This document shows, piece by piece, positions 26,491-34,034 of a stretch of 64,000 nucleotides of DNA. Both the position numbers and the translations under genes were made by a program. Positions within the stretch are counted from its first letter, which is position 1, and each line of letters starts with the position of its first letter. The notes below the pieces were generated by a model. It saw nothing but the letters and a program-made list of their open reading frames with translations, had not been told where the DNA came from and did no database searches. Origin of the DNA: Pseudomonadota bacterium (GTDB lineage: Bacteria; Pseudomonadota; Alphaproteobacteria; Micropepsales; Micropepsaceae); contig JAFEEQ010000016.1 in NCBI GenBank assembly GCA_018241025.1, positions 41,744 to 105,743 on the forward strand, written 5' to 3'.

Positions 26491-27903
26491 ATGGGGAAGA
26501 CGGGCCGTCCTGTCCCGCATGGCGACATGCGGGAGGCGGGGGCGTTGCAACTCGCCGACGAGGCATCGTTCGGCCTGGCGCGGCGAATGCCGGAACTTTC
26601 AGCGCACATCGTCGTCAGCCCACGTCAGGCCGCAACCTTGATCGCCGCGGTCGCGCTGGGGACCGGTGTCTCGTTCCTCGCGCCTCACATGGCCTGGCGG
26701 GCGGCCATTGCGCTCACAACCGTCGCCTTTGTAGCCGGTACCCTGTTTCGCCTGCTGCTCGCAGCTGTAAGTGGGCGCAAAGCCGAGCCCGGCGCGCCCG
26801 CAGCAGATGCTCTCCCCACCTACACGGTTCTCGTTCCGCTCTACCGCGAAGCCAATATCGTACCCCGCCTGACCGGTGCCTTGCTTGCCATCGATTATCC
26901 GCGGGAAGCGCTCGACATAAAATTGATCGTCGAGGAGGACGACGCCGAAACCGTCGCCGCGGTCGAGCAGGTTCGAGCGCGTGGACCGTTCGAAGTCGTC
27001 AAAGTGCCGAACATTGGGCCGCGCACCAAGCCGAAGGCCTGCAACTATGCACTCAACTTTGCGCGCGGCGCCTACACGGTCATCTTCGATGCCGAGGATC
27101 GGCCGGAGCCGGACCAGTTGCGCAAGGCGGTGTCCGCGTTCCGTGCGCTGCCGGAAACGACGGCGTGTCTTCAGGCCCGGCTCGCCTTCTACAATGCCGA
27201 TGAGTGCTGGCTGACCTATCTGTTCGCGCTCGACTACATGCTCTGGTTCGAGGTGCTGCTGCCGGGGCTGGACAAGCTCGGCGTTCCGATGCCGCTCGGC
27301 GGGACGTCCAATCACTTCCGCACCGATGCCTTGCAGCGCCTTGGCGGCTGGGATGCCTTCAACGTCACCGAGGATGCCGATCTCGGCATCCGCATTACAC
27401 AGCTCGGTCTGAAGGTCGCCATGCTGGATTCGACGACCTTCGAGGAGGCGCCAACCTCTCTCCGGGTCTGGTTGAAGCAGCGGACACGCTGGCTCAAGGG
27501 CTATATGCAGACCTGGCTGGTGCACACGCGGACGCCGTTCGGGCTTCTGCGTCGCGCGGGGCTCAAGAGCTTTCTCGCATTCCATTTCTTCATCGGGGGC
27601 TCGGTCGCGACCGCGCTTGCCAATCCCCTGCTCTGGCTGCTGCTCGCGATCAATCTGACGGGCCTGAAGGATGGCGACGGTCTCATGATCGGCGGCCTCG
27701 CCGGCGGCAATGCGCTGCTGGTCCTGCTGGCATCGTTGGTTCCCTTGAAGCGGGGGCTTCGCGACGTCCTGCCCTACGCGCTGATGGTCACGCTCTATTG
27801 GGGACTGGTGTCGGTCGCGGCGTGGCGCGGACTGGTGCAACTCTTCACCAAGCCTTTCCTCTGGGAGAAAACCGCGCACGGCCTGTCGCGGCAGGCGACG
27901 TGA
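26491..27903 (+). CDS. Membrane-anchored family 2 glycosyltransferase (processive type)
   Basis: The 470-aa protein has N-terminal membrane helices (about residues 50-90), a GT2 catalytic domain (YTVLVPLYREANIVPRLTGA) with the DxD-like VIFDAEDRPEPDQL, the acceptor-site TEDADLGIR and the QxxRW-like KQRTRWLKGYMQTW, and several C-terminal helices. DXD, TED and QxxRW together mark processive beta-glycan synthases related to cellulose and hyaluronan synthases. The product is unknown. Start ATG 26491 follows a GGGGG ribosome site; upstream frame has no supporting signal. A GTGA overlap couples it to the outer-membrane gene. Confidence 0.9.
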   Translation: MGKTGRPVPHGDMREAGALQLADEASFGLARRMPELSAHIVVSPRQAATLIAAVALGTGVSFLAPHMAWRAAIALTTVAFVAGTLFRLLLAAVSGRKAEPGAPAADALPTYTVLVPLYREANIVPRLTGALLAIDYPREALDIKLIVEEDDAETVAAVEQVRARGPFEVVKVPNIGPRTKPKACNYALNFARGAYTVIFDAEDRPEPDQLRKAVSAFRALPETTACLQARLAFYNADECWLTYLFALDYMLWFEVLLPGLDKLGVPMPLGGTSNHFRTDALQRLGGWDAFNVTEDADLGIRITQLGLKVAMLDSTTFEEAPTSLRVWLKQRTRWLKGYMQTWLVHTRTPFGLLRRAGLKSFLAFHFFIGGSVATALANPLLWLLLAINLTGLKDGDGLMIGGLAGGNALLVLLASLVPLKRGLRDVLPYALMVTLYWGLVSVAAWRGLVQLFTKPFLWEKTAHGLSRQAT

Positions 27904-28685
27904 AGAAGGGCGCGGTGCTCGCATGCGCGCTGACGCTGACTTCGACAGCGGCGCACGGAGGTGCCTGGACGCTCACCCATGGGCACTGGCAGAGCTTCAG
28001 TTCGACGACACTCAGCAGCGCCAGCCTCAGTTTCGACGCACACGGCCGGGCGAGCATCGCCACGACGTTCAACAAAACGCTGTCGCAAAACACCTTCGAG
28101 TATGGACTAACGAACGCGATCACGCTGCTCGCGACACCGGCCTTCGTCTCGGCACGGGTCAGTACGCCCACGGTTCCACATACCGTTGCGAACAATCTGT
28201 CGATCGAGGCCGGCGTAAGGCTGTCGCTCTATGCCGCGCATGGCCGGTTGTCGCTCCAAGGATCCTACAAGACTGCCGGTGCGTTCGACTTTTCGGTCTC
28301 GGCCAATCGCGCGTCGGGCCGTCAGATCGAGTTGCGGCTGCTCTACGGCACGAGCTTCAAGCTGTTCGGCCGCGACGGCTTCGCGGATTTCCAGGTCGCA
28401 CAGCGCTGGATCGACCATCCCCGGCCCAATGAAACACCATTCGATGTCACGCTCGGCTTGTGGCTGACCAAGCGCACCATGGTGATGGCGCAGAGCTTCA
28501 ATATCGTCAGCGCAGGCGACGCAGCAGCGCCCTATACTTTCTACCGGACGCACAAGCTCGAGTTTTCGGTCGTGCGGCGGGTGACCCGGCACTGGTCGAT
28601 ACAACTCGGTGCGTTCTATTCGCCCGCCGGGCAGAACGCGCTCGTCGAGCGCGGCTTCAGCTTCTCGTTCTGGACACAGGTCTAA
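27900..28685 (+). CDS. Outer-membrane beta-barrel protein coupled to the GT2 gene
   Basis: The 261-aa product has an N-terminal signal peptide (KKGAVLACALTLTSTAAHGG) after a GTG start at 27900. The rest is alternating amphipathic strands rich in Ser, Thr, Phe and Tyr, with turns such as GRDGFADFQ and RRVTRHWSIQLG, ending SFSFWTQV. This resembles a 10- to 12-stranded outer-membrane barrel. I do not recognise a named family. The GTGA overlap with the glycosyltransferase makes a joint role in moving the glycan outward or anchoring it plausible, but this is inference. Confidence 0.72.
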   Translation: MKKGAVLACALTLTSTAAHGGAWTLTHGHWQSFSSTTLSSASLSFDAHGRASIATTFNKTLSQNTFEYGLTNAITLLATPAFVSARVSTPTVPHTVANNLSIEAGVRLSLYAAHGRLSLQGSYKTAGAFDFSVSANRASGRQIELRLLYGTSFKLFGRDGFADFQVAQRWIDHPRPNETPFDVTLGLWLTKRTMVMAQSFNIVSAGDAAAPYTFYRTHKLEFSVVRRVTRHWSIQLGAFYSPAGQNALVERGFSFSFWTQV

Positions 28686-29563
28686 TTTGCGTCGAGCGCG
28701 GGCGTCGCCCAGTTCTTCACCTGGGCCAGAGCGGGACTGGCCGCAGCCTTGTCGAACGCCGCCATGATCGCGCCGAAGCGCGCCTGGACGAAGTCTTTGA
28801 AGTGCGGATGGGTGAAGATGTAGAGGTCGCCGTCGCGTACGGCTTCAAGCACGCGCTGGCCGACGATGTCGGGATCGATGCCGTTGAGGACATTCGACGC
28901 CGCTTCCTCGCGCGTCGCGCCGACGCCGGGATCGACATCGCCGGTGCCGCCGTATTTGTCCTGACGCGCGCGGCCGCTCTCATGGATTCGGGTCTTCACG
29001 AAGCCGGGACACAGCACGGACACGCCGATGTTCTGCGGCGCGAGCTGGGCGGCCCAGCCTTCGCTCATCGCGACAACGGCGAATTTTGTGGCGCAATATG
29101 GTTCGAGGCCCGGCGGCGAGATCATACCCGCCATCGACGCTGTGTTGACGAGATGACCGCCTTCGCCATGGCTCTTGATCAGCGGCACGAAGGTTTCGGT
29201 GCCGTAGACCACACCCTTGAGATTGACGTCGATGATCCAGTCCCAGTCGCGCTCGCGCACCGTGCCGATCTGGCCGCCGACGGCGACGCCGGCATTGTTG
29301 CAAACGAGATGGACCTTGCCGAAGGCGGCAAGCGCGTCGAGCGCCGCGCTCTTCACGCTGGCGCGGTCCGTGACGTCGATATAGACCGGCGCGGCCTTGA
29401 TTTGCTCCGAGGCGAGACGCTCTGCCGCGTTCTTGGCGGCGGAAAGATCGATGTCGGCGAGCACGACGTTCATGCCGGCGCGGCCGAAGGCGCGCGCCAT
29501 GGAGAGGCCGATGCCGCTGGCACCGCCGGTGATGAAGGCGGTACGCCCCTTGAAGTCTTTCAT
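28682..29563 (-). CDS. Short-chain dehydrogenase/reductase
   Basis: The 293-aa SDR has TAFITGGASGIGLSMARAFG (residues 8-27), NNAGVAVGG and the catalytic EPYCATKFAVV (YxxxK), with Ser in NTASMAGM upstream. The active-site set is complete. A C-terminal extension of about 40 residues (FTHPHFKDFVQARFGAIMAA) is typical of one SDR subgroup acting on larger hydrophobic substrates. It follows the ferritin-like gene by 5 bp and shares its operon. Converges with the outer-membrane barrel gene, overlapping 4 bp. Confidence 0.9.
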   Translation of the reverse strand: MKDFKGRTAFITGGASGIGLSMARAFGRAGMNVVLADIDLSAAKNAAERLASEQIKAAPVYIDVTDRASVKSAALDALAAFGKVHLVCNNAGVAVGGQIGTVRERDWDWIIDVNLKGVVYGTETFVPLIKSHGEGGHLVNTASMAGMISPPGLEPYCATKFAVVAMSEGWAAQLAPQNIGVSVLCPGFVKTRIHESGRARQDKYGGTGDVDPGVGATREEAASNVLNGIDPDIVGQRVLEAVRDGDLYIFTHPHFKDFVQARFGAIMAAFDKAAASPALAQVKNWATPALDAN

Positions 29564-29568
29564 GATGA

Positions 29569-30600
29569 TTATTCCGCTGCTTGCTGAAATTCGAGACTGT
29601 CGAACGCGGCGGCGAGCGCCGGTCCATTCGGTTTGGCGGTGAGACGCGCGATGATGGCATCGCGCGACTGGGCCTTCGAGAAGTCGGCCTGCGTCACCGC
29701 ATGCCATTCGATCATCTGGTTCCAGACCGGATCGATCAGCTTCGCGCCCGAAACGGTCGAGCCGTCCTCGCATTTGATAGTGAAGCTGCGCAGTTCCGAT
29801 GTCGCCGTCGCGAGATAGGCGACATGGATCGCCTCGTCGGTGCGGATGCGCTCGACGAGATCGGCGGCATGATCGGCGGCCGTGCGGCGATCGGTGAAAT
29901 TCGTCGGATCGCGCATGATCGACTGGCAGAAGGAGAAGAAGCTCTCCGCCCGCACTTCGATCATCAAAACGTTCATCAGCATCAGGATCCAACCTTCGTA
30001 CTCCGCAGGGACCTGCGGGATGCGGCGGCCGGTCTCGGGACGGCCGATGCTCGCCGGCACTTCGGGGATCGGGTAGGCGTTCTTGCCGAACAAGGCGTCG
30101 CGCACCGCGAACCACATGTCGTCGTGGCCGCCGATGCCTTTGTCCTTCTGGCCGGCTTCGTCATAGCCGTGCGCCGCGAGCAGGCCCTTGTTGAGATGAC
30201 CGAGGCAGGTGTTCGAGATGTCCTCGACGATGATGTTCTGGAAGTCGGGGGCCACGGCCTGAGCGAGCATGCCGCCGCGCGCTTCGATGATCCCGGTGGT
30301 GGTTAGCGAGTTCCACAAAGTTTCGCCGAAGCCTTTGCCGAGCAGGAATTTCTGCTGATCGACTGTCGGATAGGGGCCGCGCTTCAGAAGGCGCGTCGTG
30401 GCATCGATGATGTCGTGGCCGCGCTTCTTCAACTCCGCCTGCCAGGCTTCTACCGCTGGCCAGCGATTGCGAGTGCGCGGCGAGATATAGGCGCCGGAGG
30501 AGTCGAACCCGCCATGCAGCCGGTAACCTGCCTCGACCTGCGGCTGCGCGTAATCATGATCGGCCATGATCTCGTCGCGCGTGAAATTCAGCTTCGCCAT
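29569..30600 (-). CDS. Putative ferritin-like (diiron) protein of unknown function
   Basis: The 343-aa protein has no family name I can give with confidence. It is rich in helices carrying acidic and His residues at ferritin-like spacing: NIIVEDISNTCLGHL, IEVRAESFFSFCQS and RTDEAIHVAYL (an ExxH). These could supply a diiron site as in ferritin-like oxygenases or desaturases. The start at 30600 is chosen because the frame upstream crosses a promoter-like region and lacks homology. It is co-transcribed with the SDR, suggesting a two-step oxidation of one substrate, which is speculative. Confidence 0.6.
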   Translation of the reverse strand: MAKLNFTRDEIMADHDYAQPQVEAGYRLHGGFDSSGAYISPRTRNRWPAVEAWQAELKKRGHDIIDATTRLLKRGPYPTVDQQKFLLGKGFGETLWNSLTTTGIIEARGGMLAQAVAPDFQNIIVEDISNTCLGHLNKGLLAAHGYDEAGQKDKGIGGHDDMWFAVRDALFGKNAYPIPEVPASIGRPETGRRIPQVPAEYEGWILMLMNVLMIEVRAESFFSFCQSIMRDPTNFTDRRTAADHAADLVERIRTDEAIHVAYLATATSELRSFTIKCEDGSTVSGAKLIDPVWNQMIEWHAVTQADFSKAQSRDAIIARLTAKPNGPALAAAFDSLEFQQAAE

Positions 30601-30836
30601 CGGTTCCTCCAGGAGCGCTCTGCGGCGCTTCGATCCAGCCTGATAGTTTGTCAGTTGGGAACCCAAGTCAACGCCGCGGTTACGACGGATACATCTTCCA
30701 GACAGCAAGCAACGAAACAAATTGTGCAGCGTTCATAAGGCGTTGCGACACACTTTCGCGACAGGCGCGACCCAGGTTGGGCGCATGCGGATGGCCCTTT
30801 GGAGCCACCGCCCCCTTCGAAACAAAGGAGTACAGC

Positions 30837-31448
30837 ATGAGACGACAAATCGTGTTTGCCGCCGCATTGGGAATCGCGTTCGGTGTCGGGATCGGCGCCG
30901 CCCTGGCCGACGACGGCGGCTATTACGTGAGTGCCGAGGGCGGCGTGTCGCTGCCGCCGGATCTGCATCTCGACTCTCCGACATTGGGCCGTAACCAGGA
31001 CAGCTTCGGCACCGGCTTCGCGGTCGGGGGCGCGCTTGGCTACGACACCGGCAATGGCTGGCGCGTCGAGTTGAACACGCTGCATCAGAATGCCGATGTC
31101 AGCCGTCTCAACGGGACGCCGGCGACGGGGCACATCTCGTCGACCGCGGTGATGGCGAACGCGACCTACGACCTGATGACCGGTGAGAAGGTGACGCCCT
31201 ATGTCGGCGCCGGCCTCGGCTTCGTGAATGTCGGCGGCCAGGTCAACGGCCTGTCGGGACGCGACTGGAAGCCGGCCTACCAGGCGGAGGCGGGTCTTCG
31301 GACCGATATCGGTCACGACACGTCGCTGTTCGGCGAGTACCGCTTCACGCAGAGCGAATCCGTGGCGCTGAGCGACAGTACCGACACTGCGCATCAGCAC
31401 TTCTCGGATCACGCCTTGCTGGCCGGGGTGAGCCTGAAGCTGAACTGA
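30837..31448 (+). CDS. Outer-membrane beta-barrel protein (P44/Omp25-like)
   Basis: The 203-aa protein has a signal peptide (MRRQIVFAAALGIAFGVGIG then ALADD) and an eight-stranded barrel pattern: YYVSAEGGVSLP, GGALGYDTGNGWRVELN, VMANATYDLM, VTPYVGAGLGFVN and ending LLAGVSLKLN. The TPYVGAGLG turn is a recurring mark of small alphaproteobacterial surface barrels (Omp25/P44 group). The ATG follows AAAGGAG at optimal distance, which excludes the longer upstream frame. Its function is unknown; a structural or adhesion role is usual in the group. It has a strong ribosome site, suggesting abundant expression. Confidence 0.85.
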   Translation: MRRQIVFAAALGIAFGVGIGAALADDGGYYVSAEGGVSLPPDLHLDSPTLGRNQDSFGTGFAVGGALGYDTGNGWRVELNTLHQNADVSRLNGTPATGHISSTAVMANATYDLMTGEKVTPYVGAGLGFVNVGGQVNGLSGRDWKPAYQAEAGLRTDIGHDTSLFGEYRFTQSESVALSDSTDTAHQHFSDHALLAGVSLKLN

Positions 31449-31470
31449 CAACGCTCCGTCCGAGGCATCC

Positions 31471-31516
31471 CGTGCGCAATGCGCACGATTCATCTGAATG
31501 ACGCGCTACGCGCGTC
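31471..31516. terminator. Two small hairpins between the barrel gene and tetR
   Basis: CGTGCGC-AAT-GCGCACG (31471-31487) and GACGCG-CTACG-CGCGTC (31500-31516) are perfect stems of 7 and 6 bp in the convergent gap. No T-run follows either. A two-sided transcription end is likely from position alone. Confidence 0.35.
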
Positions 31517-31558
31517 GGGGGGCGGGTGTCTCGGCGGGAGCGGGGGGATGAATTCAGG

Positions 31559-32176
31559 TCAGGGCTTCAGCGCCTTCACCAGGAAGCGCGTGAGGTTGTC
31601 GAGCACTTCCTCGCGACCGCGCAGGCTGCGGGCGCCTTCGCTGGCGGTCTGGTGGATCGCACCAAGAATAGCCTGGCCGACGATCTCGGGATTATAGGTC
31701 GTGCAGGCATGGCCGGTGCTCTGGGCAATGCGCACGATCTCGCCCCAGTCGAAGCCCCAGCGGACGAGGAGCGGCGTCGCCTGCGCGCCTTCCGCATCGA
31801 TGATGATCTCGTCGGTCATCGCCGCGGCGAGAACGCCGGGATGCTCGGCGGAATATTCGTAGACCGCCTTCAGGTTGGCGGCGATCGTGCTCTCGAGCGT
31901 CGGCTGGGACGGCTGGCGCGCCTTCATGTACTCGTGGAGTTCTTCGCGGGCATCGTCCACGAAGGCCAGGAAGCAGGCCTTCTTGTCGGGGTAATGCAGA
32001 TAGAAGGTGCCGTGACCGAGACCGGCCTCGCGGGCGATGTCCTGCGGGCGGGTGGCGTGATAGCCGCGCTCGACAAACAGCTTGCGCGCGGCGCGCTTGA
32101 GCTTGGCGAGACTTTCCGGCTTGCGGCGCGCGGGGCGGGTCTCGTCGGCTGTTTTCTCGAGTGCTTCCTGATCCAT
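31559..32176 (-). CDS. TetR/AcrR family regulator
   Basis: The 205-aa protein has the TetR HTH at residues about 22-65 (AARKLFVERGYHATRPQDIA then EAGLGHGTFYLHYPDKKACF) and a full-length helical ligand domain. Start ATG 32176 (MDQEAL) gives the usual family length. The frame is open further upstream with no recognisable sequence. The neighbours are an outer-membrane barrel gene and the rhamnose mutarotase, so its target is not obvious; self-regulation is likely. The ligand is unknown. Confidence 0.87.
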   Translation of the reverse strand: MDQEALEKTADETRPARRKPESLAKLKRAARKLFVERGYHATRPQDIAREAGLGHGTFYLHYPDKKACFLAFVDDAREELHEYMKARQPSQPTLESTIAANLKAVYEYSAEHPGVLAAAMTDEIIIDAEGAQATPLLVRWGFDWGEIVRIAQSTGHACTTYNPEIVGQAILGAIHQTASEGARSLRGREEVLDNLTRFLVKALKP

Positions 32177-32443
32177 TCCTGCAAAGTCCCCTGCGGTTTG
32201 TGCCCAAGCATCTGCGCGGCATCTGGCGGCCGCTTCGATCCGCAAAGATAACCCAATTCTACCGGAAAGCGCGATGCGCAATGCAATGCACGCTTTGGGT
32301 AAGGCCGTGACGATCCCGTCACCTTCGAGACCGCAGAGGGTTTGACATGCGCTTCCAGCGCCTCGCTAAGTCTTGCTCATAGACGGATAGTCCGGCGACG
32401 CAGGGTCAACTTCGTCCGCACAATGAACGAGGAGCAATGGAAC

Positions 32444-32773
32444 ATGCAGCGCATGGCAATGTGCATCCGGCTGAAGGACGACAAGGTCGAGGAATATCTG
32501 CGGCTGCATGCGGCGGCGTGGCCGGAGGTGCTGGCGCGAATCGCGGCATGCAACATCCACAACTATTCGATCTATCTGAAGCGGCCCGAGAACATCCTGT
32601 TCGGCTATTGGGAATATCACGGCAGCGACTTCGCCGCCGACAGCGCCGCAATGGCTGCGGATGCCAAGACGCGCGAATGGTGGGCGCTGACCGATCCCTG
32701 CCAGCAGCCATTCGAGACCCGCAAAGAGGGCGAATGGTGGTCTATGCTGGATGAAGTGTTCCATACGGATTGA
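32444..32773 (+). CDS. rhaM: L-rhamnose mutarotase-like protein
   Basis: The 109-aa protein shows the RhaM/YiiL pattern: MCIRLKDDKVEEYLRLHAAA, WPEVLARIAACNIHNYSIYL and EYHGSDFAADS. This family interconverts alpha and beta anomers of 6-deoxy sugars such as rhamnose or fucose. The ATG at 32444 is preferred; GAGGAG lies 9 nt before it, and the family begins at this point. It is followed by the enolase-superfamily dehydratase after 3 bp, so both are probably used in deoxy-sugar breakdown. No rhamnose isomerase or kinase is present. Confidence 0.88.
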   Translation: MQRMAMCIRLKDDKVEEYLRLHAAAWPEVLARIAACNIHNYSIYLKRPENILFGYWEYHGSDFAADSAAMAADAKTREWWALTDPCQQPFETRKEGEWWSMLDEVFHTD

Positions 32774-32776
32774 ATC

Positions 32777-33877
32777 ATGACCGCCAAGACGCAGATCCGC
32801 CGCGCCCGCTGCTTCATGGTGGAGCTGGTGCCCGAGACGCCGCGCACCGATGCGATCCAGGCTTTCGTCAAGCAGCAGACGATCTTCGTCGAGATCGAGA
32901 CGGCGGATGGTGCGACCGGGCTCGGCTATTCGTACACGATCGGCACCGGCGGGCATGCGGTGATGGCGCTGCTGACGCATGACCTGCTGCCGGTCCTCGA
33001 AGGGCTCGATGCGGCGGAGATCGAGACGGTGTGGCAGCGGCTGTTCTGGCATACGCATGCGACGGCGGTGGGCGCGATCACAAGTCTCGCGCTCGCGGCG
33101 GTCGATCTGGCGTTGTGGGATCTGCGCTGCAAGAACGCGCGACTGCCTCTGTGGCAGATGGCCGGCGGCGCGCGGCGCGCGGTTCCGGTCTACGACACCG
33201 AAGGCGGCTGGCTGCATCTCAGCGCCGATGAACTGATCGCGGGTGCGCTGCGGGCGAAGGCAGCCGGCTGGAGCGGGGTGAAGATCAAGATCGGCAAGCC
33301 CGACCCGCATGAAGATCGCGCCCGGCTCGGCGCGTTGCGCGAGGCGGTGGGGCCGGCGTTCAACATCATGCTCGACGCCAACCAGTCGCTGACCGCCGCC
33401 GATGCGATCCGGCGTGCGCGGCTGCTGGAAGCGTTCGATCCCTATTGGCTTGAGGAGCCGCTACCCGCCGAGGATATCGAAGGCCATGTCCAGCTGGCGC
33501 GCGCGACCTCGATCCCGGTTGCGATCGGCGAGAGCATCTATGCGGTGTCGCATTTCCGCGAGTATCTGCAACGCGGCGGCGCGGGAATTGTGCAGCCGGA
33601 CGTCGCGCGGATCGGCGGCATCACGCCGTGGCTCAAGACCGCGCATCTCGCCGAGGCGTTCAACGTGAAAGTGGCGCCGCACTTCCTGATGGAGATCCAT
33701 GTCAGCCTGAGCGCGGCGGTGCCGAACGCGATCTATGTCGAGCACATCCCGCAATTGCGGGCGCTGACGCATTCAGGCCTCGCGATCGTGAACGGCATGG
33801 CGCAGGCGCCGATGACGCCCGGGCTGGGGATCGATTGGGATTTTGAGGTGCTGCGGGAGCGGCGTGTAGCGATTTAG
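32777..33877 (+). CDS. Mandelate racemase/enolase superfamily acid-sugar dehydratase
   Basis: The 366-aa protein has the superfamily order: a capping domain, the KxK pair as GVKIKIGKPD (residues about 165), metal ligands in MLDANQS, LEEPLP and IGESIY, and a catalytic His in VAPHFLMEIHVSL. This fits dehydratases such as L-rhamnonate or L-fuconate dehydratase, which abstract an alpha proton from an aldonic acid. Adjacency to rhamnose mutarotase supports a 6-deoxysugar acid substrate, though the exact one is not determinable. The gap to the mutarotase is 3 bp. Confidence 0.88.
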   Translation: MTAKTQIRRARCFMVELVPETPRTDAIQAFVKQQTIFVEIETADGATGLGYSYTIGTGGHAVMALLTHDLLPVLEGLDAAEIETVWQRLFWHTHATAVGAITSLALAAVDLALWDLRCKNARLPLWQMAGGARRAVPVYDTEGGWLHLSADELIAGALRAKAAGWSGVKIKIGKPDPHEDRARLGALREAVGPAFNIMLDANQSLTAADAIRRARLLEAFDPYWLEEPLPAEDIEGHVQLARATSIPVAIGESIYAVSHFREYLQRGGAGIVQPDVARIGGITPWLKTAHLAEAFNVKVAPHFLMEIHVSLSAAVPNAIYVEHIPQLRALTHSGLAIVNGMAQAPMTPGLGIDWDFEVLRERRVAI

Positions 33878-33904
33878 AGTTCGCGTTCCATCAAAAGAAA
33901 AAAA

Positions 33905-34006
33905 TGTCATGGCCCGCCGGAGAGCGGGCCATCAATGTAGTGCGCCCATGCTTTCGCCAGTTGTAGCGCGTCGCATGGATGGCCCGCTCTCCGGCGGGCC
34001 ATGACA
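33905..34006. repeat. Perfect 29-bp inverted repeat element in a convergent gap
   Basis: Positions 33905-33933 are exactly the reverse complement of 33978-34006 (both contain TGTCATGGCCCGCCGG or its complement). Each arm is itself a palindrome (GGCCCGC...GCGGGCC). The 44-bp centre is not repetitive. The element lies between two converging genes and resembles BIME/REP-type intergenic units, which can also serve as two-way terminators. Confidence 0.85.
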
Positions 34007-34034
34007 GGTTTGGTTATTGGGTGCGGGGATTACC

